From: a virus
IMG/VR virus record: IMGVR_UViG_3300042542_002992
Coordinates: 1-62,327 of that record
Strand: one strand, 5' to 3'
Length of the DNA: 62,327 bases
Position numbers and translations under genes: made by a program. This document shows, one piece after another, positions 27,228-36,333 of this stretch. Under the pieces are notes generated by a model. That model was not told the DNA's origin, ran no database searches, and saw only the letters and a list, made by a program, of their open reading frames with translations. Every line of letters begins with the position of its first letter. The first letter of the stretch is position 1.

Positions 27228-27675
27228 TTTTAAAAGTCAACATAGGGTAAGAATGACCGACCCCACTCCGATTTCTAAAAGTAAATTGGAGAGGGGTATG
27301 GTTGCTAAAGTCAGATACAAAAAAGTATCAGGTGACATAGAAGAATATTTTGTATTTGTTCTACAACCAAAGTATATGGATTATTTCCATTGTATCGACT
27401 TGAAATACATCAAACCTAATGTATTTGAAAAGTTAGCGGAAGAATATCCCGAGATAAAAAGTACAAGTTCGAAGGTAAAGAAATTAGATTTAACAAAACT
27501 TCAGATAAACGAGAGTTCAAAACAATTCTACATGGCCGAAATCAAACGTAAAAAGTTGAGTGAAGGTTATAGAACTTTTGTAGAACGTAACATCACATCT
27601 ATAATTGTATTCAATTACAAATATGGTAAGTTTGATAGAATCGCACCCGAACAAGAACGAGAACAAATAGATTAA
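27220..27675 (+). CDS. Hypothetical protein, 151 aa
   Basis: A 151-residue basic protein with beta-rich N-terminal half (GMVAKVRYKK, EEYFVFVLQPKYMDYFHCIDL) and a C-terminal segment YRTFVERNITSIIVFNYKYGKFD. It looks like a conserved phage protein, perhaps virion-associated, rather than a sugar enzyme. It overlaps the preceding glycosyltransferase by 8 nt. No function is assigned. Confidence 0.6.
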   Translation: MADFKSQHRVRMTDPTPISKSKLERGMVAKVRYKKVSGDIEEYFVFVLQPKYMDYFHCIDLKYIKPNVFEKLAEEYPEIKSTSSKVKKLDLTKLQINESSKQFYMAEIKRKKLSEGYRTFVERNITSIIVFNYKYGKFDRIAPEQEREQID

Positions 27676-27679
27676 GATT

Positions 27680-28306
27680 ATGAAAATTAGTTACGCAGTT
27701 ACGGTTTGCAATGAATTGGTGGAGATTCAAACTTTACTACCATTTTTGATAGCATCTAAACAACAACAAGACGAGATTGTTGTATTATTTGATAGTAAGA
27801 ACGGAACTCAAGAAGTAAAAGAATATCTTGAGTCCATGTCGACTCCATCATCGAAATTAAAATGGTTTTCTTATGACTTCGATGGTCATTTTGCAAACAT
27901 GAAAAATCGATTGACACAAGAATGTAGTGGTGATTACATTTTTCAGATTGACGCAGATGAAATCCCACAAGTAGATTTGATGGACAATCTTCATGAAATC
28001 CTAAACATAAATGATATTGATGTAATTCTTGTACCAAGGGTGAACACGGTAGAAGGGTTGACTCAAGAACATATTCAGAAATGGAGATGGAACGTCAATG
28101 AACAAGGGTGGGTCAATTGGCCGGATTACCAATGGAGAATCTATAAGAATTCAGATTCCATTCGTTGGGAAAACAAGGTACACGAAAAACTCGTTGGATT
28201 CGATACAATTTCAAATTTACCAATGGTAGAACAATTATCACTACAACACTCAAAAACTATTGATAGACAAGAACGACAAAATTCGTATTACGAAACCCTA
28301 TCGTGA
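27680..28306 (+). CDS. Family 2 glycosyltransferase, short
   Basis: A 208-residue GT-A domain protein: ISYAVTVCNELVEIQTLL at the start, IVVLFDSKNGT near residue 35, and the metal-binding motif IFQIDADEIPQ near 93. A WPDYQWRIYKN segment, typical of GT2 enzymes with acceptor loop HEKL, follows. It is short for the family but appears complete. A 52-nt gap to the next gene holds only a weak inverted repeat. Confidence 0.82.
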   Translation: MKISYAVTVCNELVEIQTLLPFLIASKQQQDEIVVLFDSKNGTQEVKEYLESMSTPSSKLKWFSYDFDGHFANMKNRLTQECSGDYIFQIDADEIPQVDLMDNLHEILNINDIDVILVPRVNTVEGLTQEHIQKWRWNVNEQGWVNWPDYQWRIYKNSDSIRWENKVHEKLVGFDTISNLPMVEQLSLQHSKTIDRQERQNSYYETLS

Positions 28307-28358
28307 ACGAACGTTTTGGAGACGAAACGTGTGTCATAAAGAAAATTTTTAATTTCCT

Positions 28359-30050
28359 ATGTTATTAGATTGTACATTAAGAGATGGTGGTTACTACACC
28401 AATTGGAACTTTGACATTCAAATGGTCAAAGACATGATTCAAGCCCTTGACGCTGCTAGCGTTGATGTGATTGAATTGGGATACAAATCACCCGTAAAAG
28501 GTGGTAAGTTCCGAAAGTGTAACGATAGGTTTATTTGGGAACTCTTGGAATATAGAAAGCCCACAACTTCTCAATTGGCGTTCATGATTGATGCCAAAGA
28601 TTTTATCAAAGGTGGTGATGTTGATTATTCTCTTATTGATGATGTGATTCACCCAAAACGTGAATCTCCATTTTCAATTTGTAGATTGGCTATCAAACAT
28701 TCCGAAATTGACTTATCTTTAAAAATTGGAGAATACGTCAAATCAAAAGGATATGACCTTGCGGTAAACCTAATGGGTATTTCACTTTTAAGTGATGAAC
28801 AAATTAACGAGTTTGGGGTGTTCTCAAAATTAAACCCTATCGCACTTTACTTTGCGGATTCTTATGGAAATCTTGAACCAACACGAACCTGTGAGTTGGT
28901 ATCTTTATTTAAAACTTTTGGGTGTTCGGTTGGGGTTCATACACACGACAACCTTGGACTTGCGTTTGCGAATTGTTTGTCTGCTATGGAAGAAGGAGCC
29001 GAGTGGATTGATGGAACTCTTCTTGGTATGGGTCGTGGTGTTGGTAATGTAAAAACCGAACAATTGATTACCTACCTATATTGGAGACGTGGGTTGTACC
29101 CAAACTCAAAACAAGTTCAGAGAATCGTAACACATTGGATGGCTCCTCTTCAACAAATTCACCAATGGGGATTCACACACAACTACATGGTGAGTGGTTT
29201 AAATCACATTCACCCACTTTATCCACAAGAATTACAATCTTCTATTATAAGTCCAAACCGAATCGAAGATATTCTTTGTTCTATTGAAGACTCGGTTTCG
29301 TATGATTTTTCAAAGATTGAATCACATCTGATTCCAAAGGTGGCTGTTGTGATTCCTGCACGATACAAATCATCAAGATTTCCTGGTAAACCACTTGCCA
29401 AAATCAAGGGTAAGGAAATGATTATTTGGGTTGCTGAAATTGCTGAAAAAGCGGTTGGTCGTGACAATGTTTATATTGCTACTGAAAATGAAGAGATTGT
29501 TGATGTGGTTAAGGGGAACGGGTACAAGGTGGTACTGACTTCAGATTCATGTCCTACCGGAACTGACCGAGTGGCTGAAGCGGCTTTGGAAATTGATGCT
29601 GATATTATTATTAACATTCAAGGTGATGAACCTATGTTGAATCCAAGTGATATCACAAAAGTTATTCAAGAAAAAATTAAACACCCAAATCACGTTATAA
29701 ATTGTATGGCTTATTTGAGTGCCGGTGAAAACGTTGAAGATAAAAAGATTCCAAAAGTTATCACTTCGTTGACCGATGAGTTGATTTATATATCACGAAA
29801 TCCAATTCCTGGAACAAAAACTGGAAATGGAGCAGCTCCTAAAAAGCAAGTTTGTATTTACGGGTTTAATAGAAACGAATTAAAAAAGTTTTCTGATATG
29901 GGTGAAAAAACACCACTCGAATTCGAAGAGGATATTGAAATTATCAGATTTATAGAAATGGGTGTAAAAGTAAAAATGGTTATGTTGAATAGTCAGTCAT
30001 ATGCTGTAGATTACCCAGAGGATATTAATATAGTAGAACGAAATTTATGA
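28359..30050 (+). CDS. Fusion: HMGL-like aldolase domain plus CMP-KDO synthetase (KdsB-like)
   Basis: A single 563-residue frame with two enzymes. Residues 1-320 are a DRE-TIM/HMGL-like aldolase: LLDCTLRDGGYYTNW at the start, then VIELGYKSP, GVHTHDNLGLAFAN and GTLLGMGRGVGN. Residues 327-563 are a KdsB-like cytidylyltransferase: VVIPARYKSSRFPGKPLAKI, TENEEIVD, CPTGTDRVAEA and NIQGDEPML. KdsB makes CMP-KDO from CTP and KDO. The pairing suggests synthesis and CMP activation of an ulosonic-acid-type sugar. Separate genes of these kinds occur together in bacterial polysaccharide loci; fusion is unusual. No stop or frame change interrupts the junction. Confidence 0.85.
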   Translation: MLLDCTLRDGGYYTNWNFDIQMVKDMIQALDAASVDVIELGYKSPVKGGKFRKCNDRFIWELLEYRKPTTSQLAFMIDAKDFIKGGDVDYSLIDDVIHPKRESPFSICRLAIKHSEIDLSLKIGEYVKSKGYDLAVNLMGISLLSDEQINEFGVFSKLNPIALYFADSYGNLEPTRTCELVSLFKTFGCSVGVHTHDNLGLAFANCLSAMEEGAEWIDGTLLGMGRGVGNVKTEQLITYLYWRRGLYPNSKQVQRIVTHWMAPLQQIHQWGFTHNYMVSGLNHIHPLYPQELQSSIISPNRIEDILCSIEDSVSYDFSKIESHLIPKVAVVIPARYKSSRFPGKPLAKIKGKEMIIWVAEIAEKAVGRDNVYIATENEEIVDVVKGNGYKVVLTSDSCPTGTDRVAEAALEIDADIIINIQGDEPMLNPSDITKVIQEKIKHPNHVINCMAYLSAGENVEDKKIPKVITSLTDELIYISRNPIPGTKTGNGAAPKKQVCIYGFNRNELKKFSDMGEKTPLEFEEDIEIIRFIEMGVKVKMVMLNSQSYAVDYPEDINIVERNL

Positions 30051-30643
30051 AGGTTTATTTTGACGTAGGAGCTCATGATGGTAGAGATGGGTTCGGTTCT
30101 TTAATTGGTGCTAAATATCAAAAGTGTTATGCTTTTGAAATTGATAAAAGAATGATTGATAAAATCAAAGGTAGTTCAAAAGTATGGGGGGGCCAATATG
30201 TACTTATTGAAAAAGCGGTTGGTTCTAAAAACGAAACCATGCGTTATACGTCATTCAAAAAATCAAATGTTGGTTCACTTTATGATGTGAATTCCGAATC
30301 TATAAAAGGTAGAGACCCACGGGATTTTGAAATAGTAGATGAATATGATGTTGAAGTTATAACTTTAGCTGATTTCTGTAAAGAAAATAATATAGAGTGT
30401 ATTGACCATTTACACATAGATACCCAAGGAAATGATTATGAGGTAATACTTGGACTTGGGGATTATATTAATATTGTACAATCGGGTGAACTTGAGTGTT
30501 ATGATACTACACAAAACAATTTGTATAGAAACACAACAAACACATTAGAAAATTGTAAAACATATTTAGAAGCTGCTGGATTTGAATGTAGTTTTGAAAG
30601 ACAATCGAACCATGATGGTAATTTAAAATTTAAAAGATTATGA
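30047..30643 (+). CDS. FkbM-family methyltransferase
   Basis: A 198-residue SAM-dependent methyltransferase. The SAM loop is YFDVGAHDGRDG at the very N-terminus, and the acidic strand end is YAFEID near residue 29. FkbM features follow: VGSKNETMRY, the LADFCKEN segment, and the HIDTQGNDYEVI motif near 120. It probably O-methylates a sugar of the glycan made by its neighbours, with which it overlaps by 4 nt on both sides. Confidence 0.85.
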   Translation: MKVYFDVGAHDGRDGFGSLIGAKYQKCYAFEIDKRMIDKIKGSSKVWGGQYVLIEKAVGSKNETMRYTSFKKSNVGSLYDVNSESIKGRDPRDFEIVDEYDVEVITLADFCKENNIECIDHLHIDTQGNDYEVILGLGDYINIVQSGELECYDTTQNNLYRNTTNTLENCKTYLEAAGFECSFERQSNHDGNLKFKRL

Positions 30644-31434
30644 AACAAAAAACAATAGAGTTACAAAACCAAATCCAACAATTTGAATATGTCCATGAGA
30701 GACTTGAATTGTTAAAAAATCAATATGAAGGTGAGACTGCTTATATCATTGCAGCTGGACCATCTTTAAACAATTATTCGATTAATCAATTGAAAAAAAC
30801 ATTGGGTGATAAGTTGGTGTTATGTATCAAACAACCCTACCACAATCTAAAAGATATCACCGACTTTTTGTTTTTGAATTTTACAAACCTATCACCATAT
30901 CAGTTTCAACAAGATACCATCGTATCGTGGGCCTTTTGGTTTAAAAATCATCCCGAAGCAATAGCTCAACAGGGGTGGAAAGCTGATTTGTTATTTCCTA
31001 TTTTTAGGAATGAAAACATTGATAATAAAATCTCACAATCAATAGCATATCAAGGTGATTTTGATAATATTACTTTTGAAAAAAGTTTACCGAGACCATG
31101 GGGACCTGGACTCATGTATGAACTTGCAATCCCAATGGCTTTACATTTGGGGTGTAAAGAAATTGTCACTATTGGTTGGGATATTGGTGATATAAATTTA
31201 TGGAAAAATCCAAATGATGAAGAAGAACGTCATTTTGTAGAACATTTCTATTCACCGGAAACTCCAATGTATGATAAGTTTAAAATGGATGCTGAAGAAG
31301 TAAAGTTGATTACAAAGTCAGTTTCAGACATGAACGCTTATTTAAATTCACAAGGAGTATCGTTCAAGATTGTATCGGATAGAAATCCAGCCGATTTGTC
31401 AGTCCCACGAATTAACTTGGAAGATATAAAATGA
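30640..31434 (+). CDS. DUF115/MptE-like glycan protein
   Basis: A 264-residue protein beginning with a coiled helix, then AYIIAAGPSLNNYSINQLKK near residue 32, the GxGPSL motif of the DUF115/MptE-like family. That family includes the Maf flagellin glycosyltransferases, which use CMP-activated nonulosonic acids. A later CKEIVTIGWDIGD segment completes the Rossmann sheet. In this operon it may be a transferase for the CMP-sugar made by the upstream fusion enzyme; this is inference. Confidence 0.7.
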   Translation: MKQKTIELQNQIQQFEYVHERLELLKNQYEGETAYIIAAGPSLNNYSINQLKKTLGDKLVLCIKQPYHNLKDITDFLFLNFTNLSPYQFQQDTIVSWAFWFKNHPEAIAQQGWKADLLFPIFRNENIDNKISQSIAYQGDFDNITFEKSLPRPWGPGLMYELAIPMALHLGCKEIVTIGWDIGDINLWKNPNDEEERHFVEHFYSPETPMYDKFKMDAEEVKLITKSVSDMNAYLNSQGVSFKIVSDRNPADLSVPRINLEDIK

Positions 31435-31823
31435 AAATAGAAGACTACAACAATCTACAAGGATTTGAAAATGAGACCCAAATTGCTGTAGACTTCGATG
31501 GTGTTATTCATAGAAATTCCAAAGGATTTCATGATGGCACAATATACGATACTCCAATTGATGGTTCTTTGGATGCTATAAAAGAATTACATGACATGGG
31601 TTATACTATCGTAATATTCACGGCAAAGGCAAAAAAAGACAGACCACTCGTAAATGGTAAGACTGGAGAAGAGTTGATTTGGGAGTGGTTGGTAAAACAT
31701 GGTATTTCACAATACGTTAAAGAAGTAACTTCAGAAAAACCAAGGGCAAAGTATTATATAGATGATAATGGTATCAGATTTACAAGTTGGACTGACACTT
31801 TAAATTTGGTTTTATCAAAATAA
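31431..31823 (+). CDS. Small HAD-family phosphatase-like protein
   Basis: A 130-residue HAD protein. Motif I is AVDFDGVIHR near residue 21, motif II VIFTAK near 60, and motif IV YYIDDNG near 107 with a lysine upstream (EKPRAKYY). The first-Asp motif DFDG supports phosphatase activity. It may dephosphorylate a sugar phosphate in the pathway; it is smaller than KdsC. It overlaps the preceding gene by 4 nt. Confidence 0.75.
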   Translation: MKIEDYNNLQGFENETQIAVDFDGVIHRNSKGFHDGTIYDTPIDGSLDAIKELHDMGYTIVIFTAKAKKDRPLVNGKTGEELIWEWLVKHGISQYVKEVTSEKPRAKYYIDDNGIRFTSWTDTLNLVLSK

Positions 31824-31836
31824 TTTTGTATATTAG
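31805..31836 (+). promoter_or_regulatory. Bacteroidota-type promoter inside the glycan cluster
   Basis: TTTG at 31805-31808, within the end of the HAD gene, 20 nt spacer, TATATTAG at 31829-31836. ATG 31852 follows 15 nt later. It splits the glycan genes into two transcription units. Confidence 0.65.
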
Positions 31837-31851
31837 TAAAAATAAATCGTT

Positions 31852-33036
31852 ATGAGAGAACAAATTCCTTTATTTAAAGTGTTTATGAGTCCTACCGCAA
31901 AAGACGAGGTGGGTAAAGTGTTGGATAGTGGTTTCATTGGGCAAGGTGCTGTAGTGGAAAGGTTTGAAAAAGATTTGAGTGAATTTCTTGAAAATGACCG
32001 AGTTTTAACTTTAAACTCCGGAACATCAGGTCTTCATTTGGCGTTACATCTATTAAAAGCTCCAAAGAAATCAACGCAAGTATACCATGGTGTAGCTTCA
32101 GTTGATTCCTATTGGCCTGGATTAGAAGATGGTGATGAGGTATTAGCTACCTCTTTGACCTGTACCGCTTCCAACTTTCCAATTTTGGCTAATAATCTGA
32201 AAATCAAATGGGTTGATATTGACCCAACTACTTTGAATATTGATTTGGATGATTTGGAAAGAAAGTTGAGTCCAAAGACCAAAGTTATTATGTTAGTACA
32301 TTGGGGTGGATATCCAAACGACTTGAATCGTATAAAACAAATTCAAGAAAAATGCCAACGTATGTATGGGTTTAAACCTGCTGTGATTGAGGATGGGGCA
32401 CATTCATTTGGTTCAAAATACATGAATAAACCATTGGGTAATCATGGTAATATCGTAATGCACTCATTACAAGCAATTAAACATATTACTTCAGTCGATG
32501 GTGGTGTTTTGATTTTACCACATCAAGAATTATACAATAGAGGTAAGTTGCTTCGTTGGTATGGTATTGACCGAGATTCGAATAGAAAAGATTTTAGATG
32601 TGAGGCTGATATTACGGAATGGGGTTTCAAGTTTCATATGAATGATGTGAACGCTGCTGTTGGTATTGAAAATTTAAAACACGCAAAAAATATTATTTCG
32701 TCACATAAATCAAACGCAAAGTTTTATGATGACTCTCTGAATGATGTTGCCGGATTGACCACACTAACCCGACACACAGGCCATGATTCAGCATTTTGGA
32801 TTTACTCAATGTTAGTTGATGACCGAGATAGATTTATGAAGTGGATGAAAGAGTGTAATATTATTGTATCACAAGTACACGAACGAAATGACAAACACAC
32901 TTGTGTCCGTGAACATATGTCAGCATTACCACAACTTGATAGAACTATTGGTAAAGTTGTATCCATTCCTGTTGGTTGGTGGGTTAATGACGAACAAAGA
33001 GAATATATTGTTGATTGTATCAAAAAAGGTTGGTAA
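31852..33036 (+). CDS. DegT/DnrJ/EryC1-family sugar aminotransferase
   Basis: A 394-residue PLP enzyme. Features in order: IPLFKVFMSP, LNSGTSGLHLAL near residue 57, EVLATSLTCTASNFPIL, VDIDPTTLNIDL, the EDGAHSFGS motif near 180, and the PLP lysine in SLQAIKHITSVDGGVL near 207. It would transfer an amino group to a keto-sugar nucleotide. This is the enzyme type that prepares amino sugars for nonulosonic acids and other glycans. It has its own promoter. Confidence 0.9.
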   Translation: MREQIPLFKVFMSPTAKDEVGKVLDSGFIGQGAVVERFEKDLSEFLENDRVLTLNSGTSGLHLALHLLKAPKKSTQVYHGVASVDSYWPGLEDGDEVLATSLTCTASNFPILANNLKIKWVDIDPTTLNIDLDDLERKLSPKTKVIMLVHWGGYPNDLNRIKQIQEKCQRMYGFKPAVIEDGAHSFGSKYMNKPLGNHGNIVMHSLQAIKHITSVDGGVLILPHQELYNRGKLLRWYGIDRDSNRKDFRCEADITEWGFKFHMNDVNAAVGIENLKHAKNIISSHKSNAKFYDDSLNDVAGLTTLTRHTGHDSAFWIYSMLVDDRDRFMKWMKECNIIVSQVHERNDKHTCVREHMSALPQLDRTIGKVVSIPVGWWVNDEQREYIVDCIKKGW

Positions 33037-33626
33037 TGTATATAGAACCAAAAATAGAATCTTCTTACTATTGTAGTAACAAGGGAGCTCATCCAAGTAG
33101 AAACTTATTACCATACTTTTATCCAAAAATTGGTAAAGCTATTTATGATGTGATTATGGATAAAAAACCAAAAATTGTTGTAGAGTTTGGTGTATTGAAC
33201 GGATTCTCAACAGTGTGTATTGCACAAGCTCTTCGTGACCTTGGTGGTGGTAAACTTTATTCATATGACCTTTGGGAGAACTACCCATACAAACGTGGTA
33301 ACAAACAAATCGTTTCTGAAAATTTGGAAAAATATGGATTAACCGAATTTGTAGAATTATGTGATGGTGACTTTAACGATTGGTGTTCCGAAAAACATGA
33401 ATGTGACTTACTTCACCTTGACATCAATAATGATGGTAATATTATATCGATGGTCAGTTCTAATATCGATTGGTGTGATGTTCTATTTGAAGGTGGTACT
33501 TATGAACGTGATACTTGTTGGTGGATGGAAGAGTTTAATCGTAGACCAATTACCGATGTCAAAGAAGCAGTTGGTTATAAAGTATTAGTAGAAGAATTTC
33601 CGGGATTGTCAATTATAGAAAGATAA
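33036..33626 (+). CDS. Class I SAM methyltransferase-like protein
   Basis: A 196-residue protein with a SAM-binding strand IVVEFGVLNGFSTVCIAQAL near residue 50 and YSYDLWE near 80. An HLDINNDG acidic loop follows. ATG 33036 overlaps the preceding stop (taATG) and is preferred to an upstream frame extension within the aminotransferase. It likely methylates a sugar of the glycan. Confidence 0.75.
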   Translation: MYIEPKIESSYYCSNKGAHPSRNLLPYFYPKIGKAIYDVIMDKKPKIVVEFGVLNGFSTVCIAQALRDLGGGKLYSYDLWENYPYKRGNKQIVSENLEKYGLTEFVELCDGDFNDWCSEKHECDLLHLDINNDGNIISMVSSNIDWCDVLFEGGTYERDTCWWMEEFNRRPITDVKEAVGYKVLVEEFPGLSIIER

Positions 33627-33627
33627 T

Positions 33628-34530
33628 ATGCCACGTTTTTTTAGAATGTATGGTGAGTCAATCTTTGACCTTGGTGATGTAGAAAGACTTGGGTTTCCAA
33701 TAACTGATGGTTATCAAATTCCAGATGAATATATTGAGTCTGGTAATTTTTTGATAATGAGATTATGTAATGGTTTTGGTGATTGGGGTATAATTTCAGC
33801 ATTACCTCGAAAACTAAAAGAAAAATATCCAAATTGTAAGGTATATGTACCCAGCGTCACTTTGATTAAAAAGATATTTGGGGATTCACATCAATGGAAA
33901 CATTGGCCGAATCCGGAGTTGAATTGTGAACGTGTTTTTGTAAATAATCCATACGTTGATGGCTTTGTTGATACTATTGATGAGGTTGATGTTTTTCATG
34001 ACCACTATAGGGTGTATGACCCTAATAATGAAAACGTATCATTGGTAAAACAAATGATGCTATTTTGGGGATTTTCTGATTCGGAGTGTGTTGACTATTT
34101 GCCGGAATTGTATTTTGACAAAGATGAAATTGAACATGGTGATTCTTTGATTAAAGAATACTTTGGTGATTCCGAATTCGGTGGGTTTATAGCTACAAGT
34201 AGTCAGTTATCAAATGGTAAGTTTTTTGACGACTATAGAAATAAATTAATCATTGATGAGCTAAAAAAACATAATTTAAAGTATGTTTACTATGGTGGGG
34301 TTGATATAAAAGATACACCATTTGCAGACTATGTACAAGTTGGTTTAGATTTTGCAAAAGTCACAACACCACTACGAGTTCAACTTTACATACGTTCAAA
34401 GGCTAAAACAAATATTGGATATCAGAGTTCCATACATGAATTAATTTGTAGATATTCACCAATCGTTTGTACTGAAATGGATGGTGGTCCTCGTGAAAAC
34501 TATTTTGATAATATAACTTATTTGAAATGA
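33628..34530 (+). CDS. GT9-like GT-B glycosyltransferase
   Basis: A 300-residue protein. MRLCNGFGDWGIISALPRKLK near residue 44 matches the nucleotide-sugar/acceptor loop of heptosyltransferase-like (GT9) enzymes. LKYVYYGG and the final GYQSSIHELICRYSPIVC region fit the C-terminal donor domain. It probably adds a sugar to the phage-directed glycan. It overlaps the next gene by 4 nt. Confidence 0.6.
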   Translation: MPRFFRMYGESIFDLGDVERLGFPITDGYQIPDEYIESGNFLIMRLCNGFGDWGIISALPRKLKEKYPNCKVYVPSVTLIKKIFGDSHQWKHWPNPELNCERVFVNNPYVDGFVDTIDEVDVFHDHYRVYDPNNENVSLVKQMMLFWGFSDSECVDYLPELYFDKDEIEHGDSLIKEYFGDSEFGGFIATSSQLSNGKFFDDYRNKLIIDELKKHNLKYVYYGGVDIKDTPFADYVQVGLDFAKVTTPLRVQLYIRSKAKTNIGYQSSIHELICRYSPIVCTEMDGGPRENYFDNITYLK

Positions 34531-35579
34531 AAATAAATAACAAATATATCATAGGAACACATACGATGTTCTATGAAATTGAGATTTTACCGGAGTTTAT
34601 TGACTCTTTAATACAATGCTCAAATGAAGTTGAGAATCCTGAAAACATAACATATGACTTCATATTCAACATTAGCGAATACCTTGAAGGGGTCGATACT
34701 ACACAAACAACAAAGGATAAATTAGTATCAAGATTTGAGTCGGAAATGGTAAGACTATCCAATACAGGTGTTAATGTTAGATACAATGTGTATTCCGATG
34801 ATTCTAAATTATATAGTATAGCAGATTATCGTAGGGATTTCAACTACCACAATTGTTCAGACCATGATTATTTGATTTGGGGTGAAACTGATTCGTTGTT
34901 TCCAAAACAATTGTTTGACTCATTGGAAAGTATTAAAAACTACGCAAATAGTCAGAACATTCACAGATACACTGTTTGGTTTGCTGAACGTAAAATGTGG
35001 GATGCTTCGTGGGCTCCGTTGGAACACATCGACTTTGAAAAGGAAAAATACATCTCGATTAAAGATTTTGCAAACGAAGATGACTACAAAAAGAAAATTG
35101 CAGAGTCTCCACATAGTATTCGATATGTGATGAATCTTGATGAAATGAACGAAATAAATGACCGATATGATGACCTTAACGTTCAGATTTTACAATACCC
35201 AAAATTCAATGGATGTGGTCTTGTAATGAGTTCTGATTTTGTTAAAGCCGGTGTTAATATCCCTCGTGGTATTTTTGGAGTAGTTGCCGAGGATACTGCT
35301 ATGATGATATCCGCTCAGCAGGTCATGGGTAAGGCGTATATTCAGTTCGTAGTCAAAAACATATTGTTGGTTCATAATAGAGAACACACTCGTAAACGTA
35401 TGTATTGTGTTGACAAAGAAACTCATTCGGAAAGTGGGATGGGTGACTCATACCAACATGGAAAAGGAAAGTGGTTTGATAGAATTCTTGATATGTGTAA
35501 ACAAAACGTAAATTTGTTAGGATATAGACAAGACCGATTCTTTACTATTAAGGATTTTGAAAATGAAAATAGAGCTTGA
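34527..35579 (+). CDS. GT-A-like glycosyltransferase, family not recognised
   Basis: A 350-residue protein. A DYLIWGETDSLFP stretch near residue 112 has the acidic metal-site pattern (ETD) of GT-A transferases, and YPKFNGCGLVMSSDF near 220 resembles their acceptor region. The N-terminus KYIIGTHTMFYEIEILPEFIDS lacks a standard GT2 start. Function as a transferase is likely from context but the family is not certain. Confidence 0.6.
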   Translation: MKINNKYIIGTHTMFYEIEILPEFIDSLIQCSNEVENPENITYDFIFNISEYLEGVDTTQTTKDKLVSRFESEMVRLSNTGVNVRYNVYSDDSKLYSIADYRRDFNYHNCSDHDYLIWGETDSLFPKQLFDSLESIKNYANSQNIHRYTVWFAERKMWDASWAPLEHIDFEKEKYISIKDFANEDDYKKKIAESPHSIRYVMNLDEMNEINDRYDDLNVQILQYPKFNGCGLVMSSDFVKAGVNIPRGIFGVVAEDTAMMISAQQVMGKAYIQFVVKNILLVHNREHTRKRMYCVDKETHSESGMGDSYQHGKGKWFDRILDMCKQNVNLLGYRQDRFFTIKDFENENRA

Positions 35580-36333
35580 TTATATAGTTCCCGAACCAAG
35601 TAGAACAGCACCAAACCTAATAGCGGATTTGGATGTATCCGCTAACTATATTGTAGATTTATATAATCAATCAAACATCAATAGACAATACAACGATTTT
35701 CTGAAGGGTAAGTCGGTTGTTATTGTAGGACCTGCTTCTTATTTGGAAGGTAGGGGTTTGGGTGAATTTTTTGATAGCTTTGATGTTGTTGTAAGATTGA
35801 ATCGTTCATTTCCGGTTACCAACACCAATGATTATGGAACAAGATGTGACATCAGATACCATAACATGAGTCAGAATAATGCTCAGGGCGGCCCGTTGGA
35901 TATTGATTTGATGCTCTCATTGGGTGTAAAATATGTTAGTTCACCATTTCCAAAACACATGGATTATTTTCACAATGACATAGTTGAATGTGAACGCCAG
36001 TTAAGTGGTAGTGGTATTGAATTTCACCATTGGTCTGATTTAGAACAATTTTTGACATTTCATATGTTGTTGAATACTCGACCAAACATTGGAACGTGTG
36101 CTATACTTGATTTGTTAAATTATGATATTAAATCATTACACGTTTCTGGAATTACATTTTTTAAAGATGGGTATAATTCACAATATAGTGATAGAGATGA
36201 TGACCTCGTTCCAGCATATCATGCAAATGGAGTTGCTAATCATGCTCAAAAACCACAAAAACAATTAATAAAACTCATTGGAGAATTTGATTCAAGAATC
36301 ACATTTGATGATGAAGTGAAAGATTCTTTATGA
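35563..36333 (+). CDS. GT29 sialyltransferase-like protein
   Basis: A 256-residue protein with sialyltransferase-like motifs. An L-like motif, VVIVGPASYLEGRGLGEFFD continuing to VVVRLNR, spans about residues 49-79. An S-like motif RPNIGTCAILDLLNYD followed by HVSGITFF lies near 175-205, and HANGVANHA near 222 may be the VS-like histidine. GT29 enzymes use CMP-sialic acid; bacterial and phage relatives may use other CMP-sugars. With the upstream KdsB-like CMP-sugar synthetase, a CMP-ulosonate transferase is a consistent reading. ATG 35563 is chosen over TTG 35557. Confidence 0.68.
   Translation: MKIELDYIVPEPSRTAPNLIADLDVSANYIVDLYNQSNINRQYNDFLKGKSVVIVGPASYLEGRGLGEFFDSFDVVVRLNRSFPVTNTNDYGTRCDIRYHNMSQNNAQGGPLDIDLMLSLGVKYVSSPFPKHMDYFHNDIVECERQLSGSGIEFHHWSDLEQFLTFHMLLNTRPNIGTCAILDLLNYDIKSLHVSGITFFKDGYNSQYSDRDDDLVPAYHANGVANHAQKPQKQLIKLIGEFDSRITFDDEVKDSL

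Noticed and set aside
28311-28330. ACGTTT/AAACGT inverted repeat in the gap before the aldolase-KdsB gene
   Set aside because: Six-base stem, no U-run and no second copy; could be chance, and no TTTG/TAnnTTTG promoter is seen in this gap.
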